Below, one piece after another: positions 61,270 through 64,000 of a stretch of 64,000 bases of DNA. The translations under genes and the position numbers were made by a program. Source of the stretch: Strigamia acuminata. Taxonomy: Eukaryota; Arthropoda; Chilopoda; Geophilomorpha; Linotaeniidae. The first letter of the stretch is position 1, and each line of letters begins with the position of its first letter. The stretch is from NCBI GenBank assembly GCA_949358305.1, contig OX442314.1:26025118-26089117 (forward strand), written 5' to 3'. The notes under the pieces were generated by a model, which was given only the letters and a program-made list of their open reading frames with translations, ran no database searches and had not been told where the DNA came from.

Positions 61270-61690
61270 TAAGCATCTATTTGTCTAAAAATGCATCTAT
61301 TTGTCTAAAAAATGCATCTATTTGTCTAAAAATGCATCTATTTGTCTAAAAAATGCATCTATTTGTTTAAAAATGCAAATATTTGTCTAAAAATGCGTCA
61401 ATTTGTCTAAAAAATGCACCTATTTGTCTAAAAATGCATCTATTTGTCTAAAAATGCATCTATTTGTCTAAAAAATGCATCTATTTGTTTAAAAATGCAA
61501 ATATTTGTCTAAAAATGCGTCAATTTGTCTAAAAAATGCACCTATTTGTCTAAAAATGCATCTATTTGTCTAAAAATGTATCTATTTGTCTTAAAATACA
61601 TCAATTTGTCTAAAAAATGCATCTATTTGTCTAAAAATGCATCAATTTGTCTAAAAATGCATCTATTTGTCTAAAAATGCATCTATTTCT
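61270..61690. repeat. Minisatellite, 20-21-bp unit ATGCATCTATTTGTCTAAAA
   Basis: About 20 units. A six-unit variant block (ATTTGTTTAAAAATGCAAAT...) appears at 61361 and again at 61483. Confidence 0.95.
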
Positions 61691-63430
61691 CTAAAATTAT
61701 CCAAAAAGTGACTTTTGAAACATGAATTTTAGAAATCATGACGAAATTTCCTTTACTTCCGCCTCTTATAAAGCGCTAAAGGAAAAATAAGTTACTTATC
61801 ATCTCAGAATTAAACACACCTATTAATAAATACCGGTAACGACATGACGTTTCATTTTATCAGGCAAACACTGTTTTTCTTCCATATTCCTTCCTCAAAG
61901 AAAAAAAGCAAAAGTCATTCATCCTCGGCCCATACTGACTCCATACATTATTCGGGCCAAAAGGCAATATCAGTTTCGTATTGAAAAAAGAGCCTGGGCC
62001 CAACATTCAGACCTCAAAACAAGCAATCTTGAAACAAACAATCAAAAATATAAGCCCAACAATCCAAACTGAAAACAACTCAAGAGCTGCACACACAAAT
62101 CTTGCTTTTCAATTTCACTCCAACTGCATCCACATAACTTCCTACTCAGCACTAACTCCACCCATTTCTTCCAAGAAGAAATTCATCTCGGACTCAATTC
62201 AAACATGATTCATTACAGTATTAACTAATTTCAGAGCGCCATTATACACTCCACTCGAGAGGAAACAATTTACATCAACAGACAATTGAGGATAAGGACC
62301 TATAAATTGCTACAATTATCCACAATCATCTGATAAGACGAAATAAAAATGGAAAAAACTCGTGTCAGATATTAATCACATCCACCCACATTTTCTCAAA
62401 CGCGGTGGAACAAAATTAACACTTAAAACCCATTCCTATTCACAGTTGCAGCCCCACATTTCATTCATTAGCTCAGATCAATGATAACCTTCAATTGATA
62501 ATGAAATTTAATCTACATCTGTTTCAATAACCACCGATTGTTATTCAAATGAAATGCCCTCCACTCGGCTTGACAAGGTCAAACCTCCATTAAGCATAAA
62601 CCTACTTTACTGTGCACTCATAATGCACAATACAAGGACAAAGTTAAGCATGAAAAACAAGCTATAAAGAGATAAAAGTGCAGGAAATACAGATTAAGCC
62701 GCAAGTTTGTATACAAAAGGAGGATGTGCTTACTAAATCTCTTCGCTAATACTTTGATTTCATTTTATTTTAGCCGTCGCGGAGGAAAAAAAATTGAAAA
62801 ATACTGTTAAGAAAGACTGTAATTGGCACCAAAAGTCTGACACAAAAGAAACTTTTGTGCATACAAAAACCTGTCAGCTGCCACCTTGTCACATTAATTA
62901 TCTTCTGGTGTTAGAGGGAAAATGAGAAAAAGGATCTCAAGGGGGGAGTGAGGAAGAGTAAAATAGGAAAAGAGAGAAAGAGTATATTCCACCATCTCCC
63001 AAGATGAAAGAAAAAAATTGACAAGACAAGAAGAGAAGTGGTGCAGGGGACTCCCTTCTCATTTCAGTGTGAAAATAATTGCTGTAGCCCAGCACCACTT
63101 CTTCTTCCCCGTCGTCTTTTTTCTTTTTTTTCTTTCTCTTTTCTTGTTTCAAGTTTGAAAAAAAGAAATGTTCAAAACGGTTATCATTAAGTTTCTAAGA
63201 CTTGACGTTTATTTTTTTTTTCAGTCTAAAGTTTGCTTTCCGTAAGCCGAACTGTTTGGAAGTACGAAAACATTTGTCTCCAAAGTACAACATTTCAGGC
63301 AATGAGTTAAAATCTAAACATTATTTAGAATATTGTTTTATTCTAAAATGTCATCTTGCTACTTCACAGTAAAAACTTCATTAAGATCAATACAATGCAG
63401 TTCTTCGTTATTTAAAGTGGTTTATTATTC
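61691..63430. other. No recognised gene
   Basis: AT-rich, with purine/pyrimidine-biased runs at 62930-63150. Confidence 0.4.
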
Positions 63431-63985
63431 GTTTAACGCAGTTTTTCATTGTTTAGAAGCAGTTTTTCATTGTTTAGAAGCAGTTTTTCATTGTTTAGAA
63501 GCAGTTTTTCATTGTTAAGAGCAGTTTTTCATTGTTAAGAAGCAGTTTTTCATTGTTTAGAGCAGTTTTTCATTGTTTGGAAGAGTTTTTAATTGTTAGG
63601 AGCAGTTTTTCATTGTTTAAAGGAGATTTTCATTGTTTAGAGCAGTTTTTCATTGTTTAGAAGCAGTTTTTCATTGTTTGGAGAAGTTTTTCATTGTTTA
63701 GAAGCAGTTTTTCATTGTTAAGAGCAGTTTTCATTGTTTAGAGGAGATTTTCATTGTTCAAAAACAACTTCATTATTCAAACAATGACAAACTTCTCTAA
63801 AGAATGAAAAACTGCTTTAAACAACAAAAAAATCTGCTCTAAACAATGAAAAACTGCATTAAACAAGAAAAAAAATGATTAAACAATGTAAAACTGCAGT
63901 CTAAAATACAAAAAAATCTGCATAAACAATGAAAAGCAGCGTTAAACAGTTAAAAACAGCTTTAAACAATTGAAAACTGTGGCTG
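63431..63985. repeat. Inverted minisatellite pair
   Basis: About 16 units of GCAGTTTTTCATTGTTTAGA run to about 63760. Then diverged inverse units (AACAATGAAAAACTGC) run to the window end, so the tract folds back on itself. Confidence 0.9.
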
Positions 63986-64000
63986 AAGCATTCACCAGCC

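Overview
This is a 64 kb piece of an animal genome. It is AT-rich, with long non-coding stretches, GT-AG introns, minisatellites and many short non-autonomous DNA transposons. No prokaryotic genes, operons or ribosome binding sites are visible. The one recognisable gene encodes a single polypyrimidine tract-binding protein (PTB/hnRNP I family) that resembles vertebrate PTBP1-3. The species cannot be named from the sequence. An invertebrate is most likely, possibly an invertebrate deuterostome such as a tunicate, but that placement is an inference.

The gene lies on the minus strand, so transcription runs right to left. Four well-supported coding exons sit at 10673-10774 (N-terminal KRGSDELL region), 5756-5905 and 4621-4767 (RRM1), and 3992-4129 (linker and start of RRM2). 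A fifth probable exon at 22185-22250 ends in ...TMK and splices in frame to RGSDELL. The rest of RRM2 plus RRM3 and RRM4 must lie left of base 1, because no matching exon is visible in 1-3991. All supported exons are multiples of three and all junctions are phase 0. Between about 14.4 and 22.7 kb there are several candidate alternative first exons and promoter-like segments, including a ZNF143-like site next to a perfect CRE at 14772-14796. The locus probably uses more than one N-terminus or promoter.

From 22.3 kb to the right end I recognise no protein gene. This 41 kb may be upstream intergenic DNA or a very long 5' intron of the same gene. It holds several GC-elevated islands that could be promoters.

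The rest is repeats. There are three copies of a 5S rRNA-derived SINE and three short hAT elements, two with perfect 8-bp target duplications and one with a 7/8 match. Other transposons are two larger MITE families with conserved terminal inverted repeats, pogo-like MITEs, and several other inverted-repeat elements, some nested. Tandem arrays include a group of separate minisatellites with 20-21 bp units, four of which share an AAAATGCATTTT-like core. One site at 25.7-26.3 kb records three successive insertions: a SINE, a MITE at a TA inside it, and a hAT element at their junction.
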